This document shows, piece after piece, positions 7,628-15,866 of a DNA stretch of 64,000 nucleotides. The position numbers and the translations under genes were made by a program. The DNA comes from Labrys okinawensis (lineage in GTDB: Bacteria > Pseudomonadota > Alphaproteobacteria > Rhizobiales > Labraceae): contig NZ_PUEJ01000012.1 in NCBI RefSeq assembly GCF_002982075.1, forward strand, positions 62,001 to 126,000. The letters run 5' to 3'. The first letter of the stretch is position 1. Every line of letters starts with the position of its first letter. The notes below the pieces were generated by a model. The model had not been told where the DNA came from and did no database searches. It saw only the letters and a list, made by a program, of their open reading frames with translations.

Positions 7628-9061
7628 TTACTTGCGATAGCCGAGCTTCTTGAGTTCGGCTTCCGTCGTGGCGGCCATCTGGTCGAGGGCGTCGGAGGCC
7701 GAAAGGTCGCCCGTGATGGCCTTGTAGAAGATCGAGGCGGTCGCTTCACGCACCTGGGCGTGGAAGGGGTAGGGCGGGGCACCGGCAAAGAGCTTGCCGT
7801 CCTTCTTCATCAGCGAATAGTAGCCGTTGGTCTTCTCGTCCTGCGCCTTCACCTTGGGATCGTCATAGGTCGCGGTGTGGGTGATGCGCGAACCGGCGAC
7901 GGCCCAATCGGCCTGGACACTCTCCTGGGCGATATATTGCAGGAAGAGCAGGGCGGCTTCCTTGTTCTTGGAGGCATAGGAGATGCCGAATGCGCCGCCG
8001 TCATAATAGCCGATATAACCCTTGCCGGCTTCCGCGGCTTCGATCACGCCGGGGGAGGTCGGGGGCAGCGCCACACCGACCTTGCCCACGACTTTGGACT
8101 TGGCGGCATCGGTGGCGATCCAGGCGGCGTTCTCGCCATAGACCAGGCCCTGGGCGGCGCGGCCGGCCGCGAAGGTGGCGGCCACTTCGTCCCAGGTGCT
8201 GGCGGTGGATTCGGGCGGCGCGTCCGGCAGCAGGCTCAGCCAGTATTCCAGGGCCTTCTTGGCTTCGGGGCTGTTCATCGAGCCGCCATTGGCGACGGTG
8301 GCGGCATAGTTCTTGGAAGCGTCGATGCCCCAATTATAGACGCCGAAGGTCGGCGCGACGCTTTCGAAGAACTCGTACCAGGAAGCGGGGTGGCCGGTAT
8401 TGGCCTGCACCGTCGAGCCCCACAATTCCTCGCCCTTGTCCTTGCCCCATTCGGTGAAGAAATCGGCGATGGCCTTGTAGTCCTCATGGGTCTTGGCGGG
8501 CGCGAGATCCTTGCCGGTCTTCTTCTTGTAGGCTTCCTTCACCGCCGGATCGTCGAACAGATCCTTGCGATAGAGGTAGATCTTGATGAAGGCCTCCATC
8601 GGCACGCCGTAGAGGTCGCCCTTCTCGTCCTTGAAGTAGTTGGCGAAGGTGGTGAACTTCGCGGGATCATAGTCCGGCGCCTTCAGCGCCGGCTTGTCGG
8701 CGAGGGTCTTGGTGATGTCGACCAGGAAGTTGCGGGCGAGATAGCTGTAGATGATATCCTGTTCGATATAGACGAAGTCATAGACGCCGGTCTTGGCCTC
8801 CATGTCCTTGATCGCCTTGTCGTACATCTGGTCCCAGGAGGTGGCTTCGAACTCCACCTTGATGCCGGTGGCCTTGGTGAAGGCGGGGCCCAGCACATTC
8901 TTCACATAATTCGAGGGCGGCGTGCTTTCCGAAATGCCGTGGATGGTGACACCCTGCAGGTCCTTGGAGGCATCGGACCAAAAATCGGCGTAGGCGGAGG
9001 TGGTGGCGAGCAGGACGCTGACCGTCAGCGCGGCGAGGCCGGCTCCTATCTTCCTGTACAT
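7628..9061 (-). CDS. Carbohydrate ABC transporter substrate-binding protein
   Basis: This 477-residue periplasmic protein has a clear Sec signal peptide, with lysine/arginine near the start, a hydrophobic core and cleavage near AYA (about residues 23-25). The mature part looks like extracellular solute-binding family 1: VEFEATSWDQMYDKAIKDM, then VYDFVYIEQD, and a late GGAFGISYASKNKEAALLFL. AGGGAGA precedes the ATG at 9061. It captures a sugar or polyol and delivers it to the two permeases encoded downstream. It is the first gene of the operon and is separated from the permeases by palindromes. Confidence 0.92.
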   Translation of the reverse strand: MYRKIGAGLAALTVSVLLATTSAYADFWSDASKDLQGVTIHGISESTPPSNYVKNVLGPAFTKATGIKVEFEATSWDQMYDKAIKDMEAKTGVYDFVYIEQDIIYSYLARNFLVDITKTLADKPALKAPDYDPAKFTTFANYFKDEKGDLYGVPMEAFIKIYLYRKDLFDDPAVKEAYKKKTGKDLAPAKTHEDYKAIADFFTEWGKDKGEELWGSTVQANTGHPASWYEFFESVAPTFGVYNWGIDASKNYAATVANGGSMNSPEAKKALEYWLSLLPDAPPESTASTWDEVAATFAAGRAAQGLVYGENAAWIATDAAKSKVVGKVGVALPPTSPGVIEAAEAGKGYIGYYDGGAFGISYASKNKEAALLFLQYIAQESVQADWAVAGSRITHTATYDDPKVKAQDEKTNGYYSLMKKDGKLFAGAPPYPFHAQVREATASIFYKAITGDLSASDALDQMAATTEAELKKLGYRK

Positions 9062-9297
9062 CTGGTTTCTCCCTGGAAATGGCTTGTTTCTTATTGCCCG
9101 CGTGGCGACGGGACAGGCGCCTGAGCCACGTCTTGAGGGCGCCCTTCATTTTGTTGCGCATTTCCACAAACTGAGTCAATCGGCAAGGTCACGCGCAACG
9201 TCAACTTATATGAGGAATCTTGCGCAAAGTCATCCCCAAAAAATGACGAACCTTCTCCATATGATGAAGAAGGTTCCTCGCAGAGTGCCAGCGCCGT
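9062..9297. promoter_or_regulatory. Promoter region of the sugar importer operon
   Basis: This gene-free region lies before the binding-protein gene (transcribed leftward) and after the pirin terminator. It is AT-rich near 9160-9260 and includes ACCTTCTCCATATGATGAAG then AAGGTTC, an interrupted dyad (AACCTTCT ... AGAAGGTT at 9250-9275) that could be an operator. No regulator gene for this operon is adjacent. Confidence 0.4.
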
Positions 9298-9327
9298 CCG
9301 GGGGCGGGTCTTCCGACCCGCCCCCGG
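9298..9327. terminator. 13-bp perfect hairpin after the pirin gene (family E)
   Basis: CCGGGGGCGGGTC (9298-9310) pairs perfectly with GACCCGCCCCCGG (9315-9327) around a TTCC loop. It lies 20 bases past the pirin stop. Without a T-tract it may be a terminator or a repeat copy. The same GGGGCGGGTCTTC core recurs at 37662-37739. Confidence 0.7.
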
Positions 9328-9346
9328 ATGCAGCCTCAGTCTGGTA

Positions 9347-10282
9347 TCAGTCGGGTAGAGGAATATATTCGGCCCGATCGTCCGGCGGCAGATCGAACAG
9401 GCCTTGGCCCCACTTCTTGGCTTGCCATTGCGCCTTGGCTTCTTCGATGCGTTCCTTCGATGAGGCGACGAAGTTCCACCAGATATAGCGCGGCCCGCCC
9501 AGCGTGGCGCCGCCCAGGATCATCAGGCGGGCACCCTGGTCGCCGGCCGCAACGGTGATGGCGTCACCGGGACGGAAGACCATCATCTGTCCGGCAGCGA
9601 AATCCTGGCCGGCGATGGTGACGGAGCCTTGCGTGATGTAGAGACCGCGATCCTCATGATTATCCGGCATGGGCAGCCTGGCACGGGGGGCGAGGACGAC
9701 ATCGCCATAGAAGGTTTCCGAGAACATTGTCGCCGGCGCTTTCTCGCCATAGGCATTGCCCAGGATCAGCTTCACGCTGACCCCTTCGCTTTCGATCACC
9801 GGCAAAGTCTCCTTGCCGTGATGCTCGAACATCGGCGCCATGTCCTCATGGGTTTCCGGCAGGGCGATCCAGGTCTGGATGCCGAACAGGCTGTTGGGGC
9901 CGCGGCGGGCTTCCGCCGAGGTCCGCTCGGAATGGGTGACCCCGCGCCCGGCCACCATCCAGTTCAGGGCGCCGGGATGGATGACCTGGTCGGTGCCCAG
10001 GCTGTCGCGATGGTGGAAATCGCCGCGATAGAGATAGGTGACGGTGCCCAGGCCGATATGGGGATGCGGGCGGACGTCGACGCCCTGGCCGGTCAGGAAC
10101 TCGGCCGGACCCGCCTGGTCGAAGAAAATGAAGGGCCCCACCATCTGGCGCTTGGGGGCGGGCAGGGCGCGACGCACCTCGAAGCCGCCGAGATCGCGCG
10201 AACGCGGCACGATCAGGGTTTCGATCGCGTCGATGCCGATCGCATCGGGGCAGCCGGGTGTCAGGGCAGGGTTCCAGCTCAT
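9347..10282 (-). CDS. Pirin family protein
   Basis: This 311-residue two-domain cupin has an N-terminal pirin domain carrying the metal-binding cluster: HPHIGLGTVTYLYRG (about residues 73-87), HRD, and a histidine in the RGVTHSE segment. The C-terminal cupin domain (from about 180) ends in the characteristic GPRYIWWNFVASSKERI. Bacterial pirins are iron-binding redox proteins; some have quercetinase-like dioxygenase activity. GGAGGATCGA precedes the ATG at 10282. It diverges from the MhqO-MhqD fusion gene, which also handles quinones or aromatics in known relatives, so the pair may respond to the same electrophile stress. That link is inferred. Confidence 0.93.
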   Translation of the reverse strand: MSWNPALTPGCPDAIGIDAIETLIVPRSRDLGGFEVRRALPAPKRQMVGPFIFFDQAGPAEFLTGQGVDVRPHPHIGLGTVTYLYRGDFHHRDSLGTDQVIHPGALNWMVAGRGVTHSERTSAEARRGPNSLFGIQTWIALPETHEDMAPMFEHHGKETLPVIESEGVSVKLILGNAYGEKAPATMFSETFYGDVVLAPRARLPMPDNHEDRGLYITQGSVTIAGQDFAAGQMMVFRPGDAITVAAGDQGARLMILGGATLGGPRYIWWNFVASSKERIEEAKAQWQAKKWGQGLFDLPPDDRAEYIPLPD

Positions 10283-10486
10283 TCGATCCTCCGGGGCGTT
10301 GTCGGCCGCAAGATCTCAAACTCTGCTCGGGCGGCCCATGGCTCACCATAAACAGGGAGCCATCCGGCCAAAACCTTTTTGCCGTTCGGCAACCGCGAAC
10401 GCCGAGTTCGTCATCGGCGGCTTGGACGAACACAAACGATCATGCGAGGTTGGGACTATCGACTGGCGTAGAGACGAGAAGCGATC
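10283..10486. promoter_or_regulatory. Divergent promoter region, pirin / dioxygenase-hydrolase fusion
   Basis: The gap between the divergent starts contains the perfect palindrome TTGCCGTTCGGCAA (10379-10392), a plausible operator for both genes. No gene or repeat family was otherwise seen. Confidence 0.4.
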
Positions 10487-12046
10487 ATGACGGCAATTGC
10501 CGCAAGCGGCATCCACCACGTCACCCTGATGACCCGCAACGTGCAGGCCAATGTCGATTTCTATGTCGGTTTCCTCGGCCTGGGCCTGGTCAAACGCACG
10601 GGCGGCTATGAAGACGCCGAGCAGCTCCATCTTTTCTATGGCGACCGTCTCGGTTCTCCCGGCTCCATCGTCACCTTCCTGGTCTGGGAGGACGGCGCTC
10701 CGGGTCGTGTCGGCAATGGCCAGGTTGCCGAGATCGCCCTTGCCGTGCCTTCGGCCAGCATCGGCGATTGGATGACGCGGGCGCTCAGCCATGGCGTGCC
10801 GATGACGGGTCCGTCGCAGGAGTTCGGCGAATCCGTTCTCCGGCTCAAGGATCCCGATGGTGTCATCGTCAAGCTGGTGGGCGCCGACCTGCCCGCTGCC
10901 GCGCCCTGGGGCAGCGAGGCGATCGCGCCGCGGCGCCTGCGTGCCGTGACCCTGCTGACCGACCAGCCTGAGGAGACGGCAGCCTTCGTCACGCGTTTTG
11001 GCTATCGGCCCGGGCCGCGCGAGGGCAATGTCCAGCGTCTGCTGTCGGATACGGATGCCGTCGATATCCGCGATGCCTCGGGCTATGTGCCGGGTGCTCC
11101 GGGCACCGGCACGGCCGATCATGTCGCCTTTCGTGCGGCGGACGTGGCTGAGGTGCGCAAGCACGAGACTGCGCTGTCGCGTCTCAACTCATCGCCGACC
11201 AATTTCCACGATCGCAACTACTTCACCTCGCTCTATGTGCGCGAGCCCGGCGGCACCTTGATCGAAGTGGCGACGGATGGTCCGGGTTTTGCCATCGACG
11301 AGGAAGCCGATCGTCTCGGCGAGCGCCTGTTCGTGCCGCCTGGGGATGCCGGGCGGGCCGAGGATCTGAAAGCCATGCTGCCGCAATTCTCCCTGCCGGG
11401 AGAGCCGCGACTGCCGCACCGGGATCTTCCCTTCGTGCATCGCTTCTTCACGCCGGACCAGCCCGACGGCAGCACCGTGATCCTGCTGCATGGGACCGGT
11501 GGCAACGAGGCTGATCTGATGCCGCCGGTCAGTCGGATCGCGCCCCATGCGACCTTGCTGGGCGTGCGTGGGCGCAGCCACGAGGAAGGCGTGCTGCGCT
11601 GGTTTCGGCGCTTTGGGATGACGAAGTTCGATCAGGCCGACATCGCCTTCGAGGCGAAGGCCTTCGCGGCTTTCGTCGAAGGGGCCGTGACGGGTTATGG
11701 GCTCGATCCCGCCCGCCTGACCTTCCTCGGCTATTCCAACGGTGCCAACTTCATCGCCGCCATGATGGGGTTGCATCCCGGCGTCATCAGGCGGGCCATT
11801 CTGCTGCGGGCGATGCCGGTGCTCGAAAGCTTGCCGCAGGCCGATCTGTCCGGAACGCAGGCCCTGATGCTGACCGGTGCGCGCGACCCCTTTGGGCAGG
11901 AAGCGCCGCGGCTCGAGGCCTGGCTTAGGGAACAGGGCGCCGAGGTCACCGCTCACAATATCGACGCAGGCCATGAATTGTCGCCCGCCGACCTGTCGGA
12001 GGCACGTCAATGGCTCGAAACCAACAAGGGAGGCCGCAATGGCTGA
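10487..12046 (+). CDS. Fusion of MhqO-like VOC dioxygenase and MhqD-like carboxylesterase/hydrolase
   Basis: This 519-residue protein has two enzyme parts. Residues 1-315 are a tandem vicinal-oxygen-chelate (glyoxalase-fold) ring-cleaving dioxygenase, with metal-ligand candidates His11 (GIHHVTL), His212 (ADHVAF) and Glu260 (LIEVATD). Residues 325-515 are an alpha/beta hydrolase of the phospholipase/carboxylesterase type, with LLHGTGG, nucleophile Ser417 in GYSNG, Asp467 and His496. In Bacillus the separate MhqO and MhqD proteins act against quinone-type electrophiles; here they form one chain, implying consecutive steps or shared targeting. The next gene overlaps its stop by eight bases. No frame break is seen at the junction, so the fusion looks genuine. 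Confidence 0.88.
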   Translation: MTAIAASGIHHVTLMTRNVQANVDFYVGFLGLGLVKRTGGYEDAEQLHLFYGDRLGSPGSIVTFLVWEDGAPGRVGNGQVAEIALAVPSASIGDWMTRALSHGVPMTGPSQEFGESVLRLKDPDGVIVKLVGADLPAAAPWGSEAIAPRRLRAVTLLTDQPEETAAFVTRFGYRPGPREGNVQRLLSDTDAVDIRDASGYVPGAPGTGTADHVAFRAADVAEVRKHETALSRLNSSPTNFHDRNYFTSLYVREPGGTLIEVATDGPGFAIDEEADRLGERLFVPPGDAGRAEDLKAMLPQFSLPGEPRLPHRDLPFVHRFFTPDQPDGSTVILLHGTGGNEADLMPPVSRIAPHATLLGVRGRSHEEGVLRWFRRFGMTKFDQADIAFEAKAFAAFVEGAVTGYGLDPARLTFLGYSNGANFIAAMMGLHPGVIRRAILLRAMPVLESLPQADLSGTQALMLTGARDPFGQEAPRLEAWLREQGAEVTAHNIDAGHELSPADLSEARQWLETNKGGRNG

Positions 12047-12368
12047 GATCGACATTCGTCGTGAGGAACTTGCCGAGCCGCGTGGGCGCTATGTCGCACG
12101 CATCGACGGCGTGGAAGGGGAGGCCGAGCTCGTCTTCACCAGGCACGCGGCCGGGTTGATCAGCGCAGACCACACCGGCGCTCCCGAGACGATGCGCGGC
12201 ACCGGCGCTGCCGCCGCCCTGGTGGCCTACATGGTGGAGGACGCACGCCGGAACGGCTCGCGCATCCTGCCGCTCTGCCCCTATGTGCGAGCGCAATATC
12301 GCAAGCACCCCGACTGGGCCGACGTGATGACCCTGGCACCGGGCGAGGACCCGCCTGCAGGGGCGTAG
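12039..12368 (+). CDS. GNAT-fold N-acetyltransferase, YjdJ-like
   Basis: This 109-residue small acetyltransferase-like protein starts at the ATG at 12039 inside the end of the preceding gene (eight-base overlap), with AAGGGAGG just upstream. The order of motifs, AELVFTRHAAGLISADHTGAPETMRGTGAA then RILPLCPYVRAQYRKHPDW in two segments, is that of the YidJ/YjdJ-type domain (Gcn5-related, COG2388), where RGTG binds acetyl-CoA. Coupling to the dioxygenase-hydrolase fusion suggests a joint detoxification role. The substrate is unknown. Confidence 0.85.
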   Translation: MAEIDIRREELAEPRGRYVARIDGVEGEAELVFTRHAAGLISADHTGAPETMRGTGAAAALVAYMVEDARRNGSRILPLCPYVRAQYRKHPDWADVMTLAPGEDPPAGA

Positions 12369-12415
12369 ACAGCCTCATGTGGAGGCGATCAAGCGCTACG
12401 GCAATTGCCTGCGAG

Positions 12416-12466
12416 GTCATCCCGGACGTAGTGCAGCACTAGGTGCCGCATCGCGCACGGGATGAC
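12416..12466. repeat. Family C palindromic repeat
   Basis: GTCATCCCGGACG opens the element and CGGGATGAC closes it, enclosing GTGCAGCACTAGGTGC. It resembles the copy at 7543-7601. It lies between the convergent GNAT and cupin genes and may serve both as a terminator. Confidence 0.7.
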
Positions 12467-12534
12467 CGGTGCAGCAGTGACCTGCCCCGCTGCTTGCCGT
12501 GTGGGCGCCAGCTCCGCGCAACCGCGCCGCAATC

Positions 12535-12906
12535 TCAAGCCCAGACGTCGTTCTGCGCCGTGCGCTCGCCGCCTTCATGACCGGTGTTGAGCGTGCCGCG
12601 CGGTTCGATCAGCAGGAGATGGACCTCGCTTTCCGCGTAGGGCTTGTGCTCCATGCCCTTGGGCACCACGGCCATCTCGCCGGGCCCGATCACGACGGCG
12701 CCATGACGAAAATCGATGCGCAGCCGGCCGCTGAGGACGATGAAGGTCTCGTCCGTTTCAGGATGATCGTGCCAGATGAAATCCCCCTCGATTCGCACCA
12801 GCTTGAACTGGTAGTCGTTCATTTCGGCAATCACGCGGGGCTGCCAGAAATCGCCGATCGTTGCGATTTTCTCGGCGAAGTTGATCGCCTTGGGCGTGGT
12901 TTCCAT
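12535..12906 (-). CDS. Small single-domain cupin
   Basis: This 123-residue cytoplasmic beta-barrel has cupin motif 1 HDHPETDETFIVLSG, with metal-ligand candidates His, His and Glu at about residues 46-53. Motif 2 is VVPKGMEHKPYAE, with the last histidine ligand. It is typical of the COG0662 small cupins that bind a metal and a small ligand; several act as isomerases or dioxygenases, but the reaction cannot be named from sequence. It is a single gene, convergent with the GNAT gene, within the pirin/MhqO neighbourhood. Confidence 0.85.
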   Translation of the reverse strand: METTPKAINFAEKIATIGDFWQPRVIAEMNDYQFKLVRIEGDFIWHDHPETDETFIVLSGRLRIDFRHGAVVIGPGEMAVVPKGMEHKPYAESEVHLLLIEPRGTLNTGHEGGERTAQNDVWA

Positions 12907-12999
12907 GGTGCCTTGCTCCGTTCTCGAAGGATGCGACTTATGGAGCCTGCTGCGGCTGCGATCTTGAACGATTGTGCGCTTCCGCCGCGGTGCGGTTTC

Positions 13000-13100
13000 T
13001 AGAGCAAAGCGCGTTCAAGCGCGAATGCCCATTTGCTCTAACTTCCTGTTTCGACACGTCTTTGCGATTCTTGGTGATTCCATCAAATCGCAAAACGCTT
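13000..13100 (+). repeat. Full-length copy of repeat family A
   Basis: It opens with TAGAGCAAAGCGCGTTCAAG and closes with AATCGCAAAACGC. The middle carries TTTGCTCTAAC and GACACGTCTTTGCGATT. Near-identical copies in opposite orientation lie at 18005-18103 and 56724-56822, and one in the same orientation is at 62901-63002. Confidence 0.85.
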
Positions 13101-13122
13101 CAGGCTTGCCTCCAACAAGAAA

Positions 13123-13149
13123 CCAGCGCCGGGGGATACCCGGCGCTGG
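13123..13149 (-). terminator. Terminator of the MhqO-like gene
   Basis: CCAGCGCCGGG (13123-13133) pairs perfectly with CCCGGCGCTGG (13139-13149). On the minus strand the stem is followed by TTTCTTGTT. It lies 35 bases beyond the stop of the gene at 13184-14128. Confidence 0.85.
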
Positions 13150-13183
13150 CCTTGCGTTGGTTGGACTATGGTTGTGGCCGATA

Positions 13184-14128
13184 TTACAGGGGCTGCAGGC
13201 CGGCTTCGATGGCGGCGCGGCGACCTTCGAGGAAGGGCGGCAGCGACAGGCGCTCGCCCAGGCTCTCCAGCGGCTCATCGACGGCGAAACCGGGACCATC
13301 GGTGGCGATCTCGAAGAGATTGCCGCCGGGCTCGCGGAAGTAGAGCGAGCGGAAATAGTAGCGTTCCACTTCGCCCGAGCTCGGAATGCCGAACTGGCCG
13401 AGGCGTTCGGTCCAGGCATGGATCGCCGCCACGTCAGGGGTGCGGAAGGCGACGTGATGCACGGCGCCGGCGCCTTGGCGGGCCGTGCCGAGCCCCGGCT
13501 GCACGGCGACATGCAGCTCGGCGGCAGCGCCGCCTTCGCCCATGCGGTAGACATGTACACGGCCCTCGCCGTCGGGCGAAGCATAGTCGCGCTCCTCCTT
13601 CATGTTGAGCACGCGGGTGAGCACGGCATCCGTGGGCTCCTTCTTCGGCACCGAGATGGTGATCGGGCCAAGGCCCCTGATCTGGTGTTCAGTCGGCACG
13701 GGGCTGCGGCTCCAGGGATGCAGGGCGCCGTTGCCGCCATCGTCCACCAGCCTGAAGCGCTGGCCTTCGGGATCTTCGAATTCGAGGCTGGCCCGGCCGT
13801 CGATCAGGCCGACATCGCCGGCGGTCACGCCCAGATCCTTCAGGCGGGCCGCCCAATAGTTCAGACTGTCCTCGCCGGAAACGCGCAGGCCGGTGCGGCT
13901 GATCGAATGGGTGCCGCGGCGTTCGGGTGCGACCGGCCAGTCGAAGAAGGTGAGGTCGCTGCCGGGCGTGGCTTCGCCATCGGCGTAGAACAGGTGATAG
14001 GCGCTGGTGTCGTCCTGGTTGACGGTCTTCTTGACCAGTCTCAGGCCGAGCGTGTCGGTGTAGAAGCGCTTGTTGGCCGGGGCATTCGCGGTGATTGCGG
14101 TGAGATGATGGATGCCGGTGAGCTGCAT
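13184..14128 (-). CDS. Ring-cleaving dioxygenase, MhqO-like VOC protein
   Basis: This 314-residue tandem VOC protein resembles Bacillus MhqO and LinE-type hydroquinone dioxygenases. Metal-ligand candidates are His8 (GIHHLTAIT), a histidine in VHHVAFRTPD and a glutamate in GGNLFEIATDGPGFAVDE. The ATG at 14128 is chosen because CGAAGGAGG lies just before it and MQLTGIHHLTA is the usual family start. It diverges from a LysR regulator and both lie over a dyad-rich operator. It probably opens the ring of a hydroquinone or other aromatic diol, but the substrate is unknown. The N-terminal half of the 10487-12046 fusion is a paralogue. Confidence 0.93.
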   Translation of the reverse strand: MQLTGIHHLTAITANAPANKRFYTDTLGLRLVKKTVNQDDTSAYHLFYADGEATPGSDLTFFDWPVAPERRGTHSISRTGLRVSGEDSLNYWAARLKDLGVTAGDVGLIDGRASLEFEDPEGQRFRLVDDGGNGALHPWSRSPVPTEHQIRGLGPITISVPKKEPTDAVLTRVLNMKEERDYASPDGEGRVHVYRMGEGGAAAELHVAVQPGLGTARQGAGAVHHVAFRTPDVAAIHAWTERLGQFGIPSSGEVERYYFRSLYFREPGGNLFEIATDGPGFAVDEPLESLGERLSLPPFLEGRRAAIEAGLQPL

Positions 14129-14262
14129 GGCAGCCTCCTTCGTGTTACGTTGCCCGCAATATCGGCGCGAACGGTCGGGCCGTGTAGCTTGATCCTTGCA
14201 CACGCTGCGTTCGAAGATTTCGAACAGCTGGGCTTGGAAAGACCATGGAGACGGGCTAGGCA

Positions 14263-14355
14263 ATTGGTGTGCCGATCTCCAGATCGGCATTCCTAGCTCC
14301 AATGTGCCGATCACACTCCATCACTTGATGGCGGTAGGGAGATCGGCACACCAAT
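14263..14355. promoter_or_regulatory. LysR operator region with an 18-bp perfect inverted repeat
   Basis: ATTGGTGTGCCGATCTCC (14263-14280) is the exact reverse complement of GGAGATCGGCACACCAAT (14338-14355). The core TGCCGATC/GATCGGCA also occurs at 14282-14289 and 14305-14312. The first two cores make the palindrome TGCCGATCTCCAGATCGGCA. This four-site array lies between the MhqO-like gene and the divergent LysR gene, ending 13 bases before the LysR start. It is very likely the LysR binding region controlling both. Confidence 0.85.
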
Positions 14356-14368
14356 CCAGATTGCCGCC

Positions 14369-15289
14369 ATGAAATGGACCATCGACGAGATCAAGACCTT
14401 TTTGGACGTGATGGAGACTGGCACGGTTTCCGGCGCGGCGGCGCGGGCGAACCTGTCGAAATCGGTGGTCAGCAAGCGCATCGCCGATCTGGAGCTGGCT
14501 CTGGGCGCGCCCTTGTTCCAGCGTCATGCCGGGCGCATTCTCGCCAATGAGACGGCGGCTGAACTGGCGGTGCGGCTGCGGCCGGCCCTGGCCGAGATGA
14601 CCAATGCGGTCGAGAGCGTGGCCTGGGGCATGGCGGGCCTGCGCGGTTCACTCGCCATCTCGGCGCCGATGAGCTTCGGCATCCGTCATCTCAGCCCGTT
14701 GCTGGCAGCCTTCGCCCTGCGGCATCCCGACCTCGAGCTGGTGATCGACTATGAGGATCGCTTCGTCGACCTGGTGCGCGGCGGCTTCGACCTTGCCGTG
14801 CGCATCGGCCAGATGTCGGATTCCGGCCTGATCGCCCGCAAGCTCTGCGACGATCCGCGGGTGGTCTGCGCCAGCCCCGATTATCTGGAGCGGCGGGGGG
14901 CGCCGAAGGACCTGGCCAGCCTGCCGGATCACCCCGCGATCGGCTATCGCAACCTGCAGGCGACCCAGGTCTGGCAGTTGGCCGACGGGGCCGGCGGTGT
15001 CGTCGGCGTGCCGATGCGCGGGCGGATCGCCGCCAATAATGGCGAGGTGATGCGCGACATGGCGATCGCCGGCCTGGGGCTGGCCCTGCTGCCGATGTTC
15101 ATCGCCCATGAGGCCCTGGCCGATGGCCGCCTCGTCGCCCTGCTCCCCGACCATCCGCCGCTGCCCTTGCCGATCGCCGCGGTCTGGCCGCCCGTCAAGC
15201 CGATGCCGCGCAAGCTGCGGGCGATCGTCGATCACCTGGTCGAAGGTTTCGGCGAGGTGCCGGACTGGCTGCGCGAACCGGTGCGATGA
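14369..15289 (+). CDS. LysR family transcriptional regulator
   Basis: This 306-residue regulator has an N-terminal winged helix-turn-helix (residues 1-60; TVSGAAARANLSKSVVSKRI is the recognition region). A type-2 periplasmic-binding-like effector domain follows from about residue 88 (LRGSLAISAPMSFG, LELVIDYEDRFVDL). It is divergent from the MhqO-like dioxygenase gene with 240 bases between them, and four matching half-sites lie in that gap. The classical LysR arrangement predicts ligand-dependent activation of the dioxygenase and autorepression. The effector is probably an aromatic or quinone compound, which is inferred from the neighbour only. Confidence 0.93.
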   Translation: MKWTIDEIKTFLDVMETGTVSGAAARANLSKSVVSKRIADLELALGAPLFQRHAGRILANETAAELAVRLRPALAEMTNAVESVAWGMAGLRGSLAISAPMSFGIRHLSPLLAAFALRHPDLELVIDYEDRFVDLVRGGFDLAVRIGQMSDSGLIARKLCDDPRVVCASPDYLERRGAPKDLASLPDHPAIGYRNLQATQVWQLADGAGGVVGVPMRGRIAANNGEVMRDMAIAGLGLALLPMFIAHEALADGRLVALLPDHPPLPLPIAAVWPPVKPMPRKLRAIVDHLVEGFGEVPDWLREPVR

Positions 15290-15317
15290 TGCCCGATCCC
15301 GCCTGTGGATATGCCCC

Positions 15318-15785
15318 ATGACGATAGAACGGTATGAGGGGCCGCGTGACGCCCTGCAGGCCTTGTTCGGCCTGGCCGATGATTCACCGCTTCAGATCGC
15401 CGTCTATGTCGGATTGGGCGACGTGCTGGTGGCCCGCCGGGAGGGCGCGATCATCGGCCATGTGCAGATCATCGCGACAGACGAACCCGGCGTGCTCGAG
15501 CTCAAGAGCCTGGCGGTGCTGGCCGAGCATCGCGGCAGGGGCATCGGGCGAGACCTGGTCGAGGCGGCTGTCGCCTTCAGCCGGGAGCGGCGCGCCCGTT
15601 CCCTGGTCGTCTCGACGGCCACGGCCGATATCGGCAATCTGCGCTTCTACCAGCGCAGGGGCTTTCGCATGACCCGGATCGTGCCGGATGCCTTCCGGCC
15701 GGAGACGGGTTACCCCGACGGCCTCACGGTTGATGGTATAGTCTTACGCGATCAGGTGTTTTTCGAGTTGAGACTTGCGGATTAA
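15318..15785 (+). CDS. GNAT family N-acetyltransferase
   Basis: This 155-residue cytoplasmic acetyltransferase carries the acetyl-CoA signature: LKSLAVLAEHRGRGIGRDLV at about residues 62-81 is motif A with R/Q-x2-G-x-G/A. The stretch NLRFYQRRGFRM near residues 113-124 is motif B. The ATG at 15318 lies 28 bases after the LysR stop; an open frame extends upstream into lysR but has no reason to be used. It may be co-transcribed with the LysR gene. The acceptor substrate is unknown. Confidence 0.88.
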   Translation: MTIERYEGPRDALQALFGLADDSPLQIAVYVGLGDVLVARREGAIIGHVQIIATDEPGVLELKSLAVLAEHRGRGIGRDLVEAAVAFSRERRARSLVVSTATADIGNLRFYQRRGFRMTRIVPDAFRPETGYPDGLTVDGIVLRDQVFFELRLAD

Positions 15786-15866
15786 AGGAAAGAAATCGAT
15801 ATTTTTCTGATGAATTGACGGCGTGATCTGGAATAATGCAGGCGTTGCTTTCGAGAGGAAGCCGTC

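Noticed and set aside
7760..9124. 454-aa plus-strand frame opposite the binding protein
   Set aside because: Repetitive Gly/Arg/Asp-rich translation typical of an antisense GC shadow; the opposite frame has a signal peptide and a clear family.
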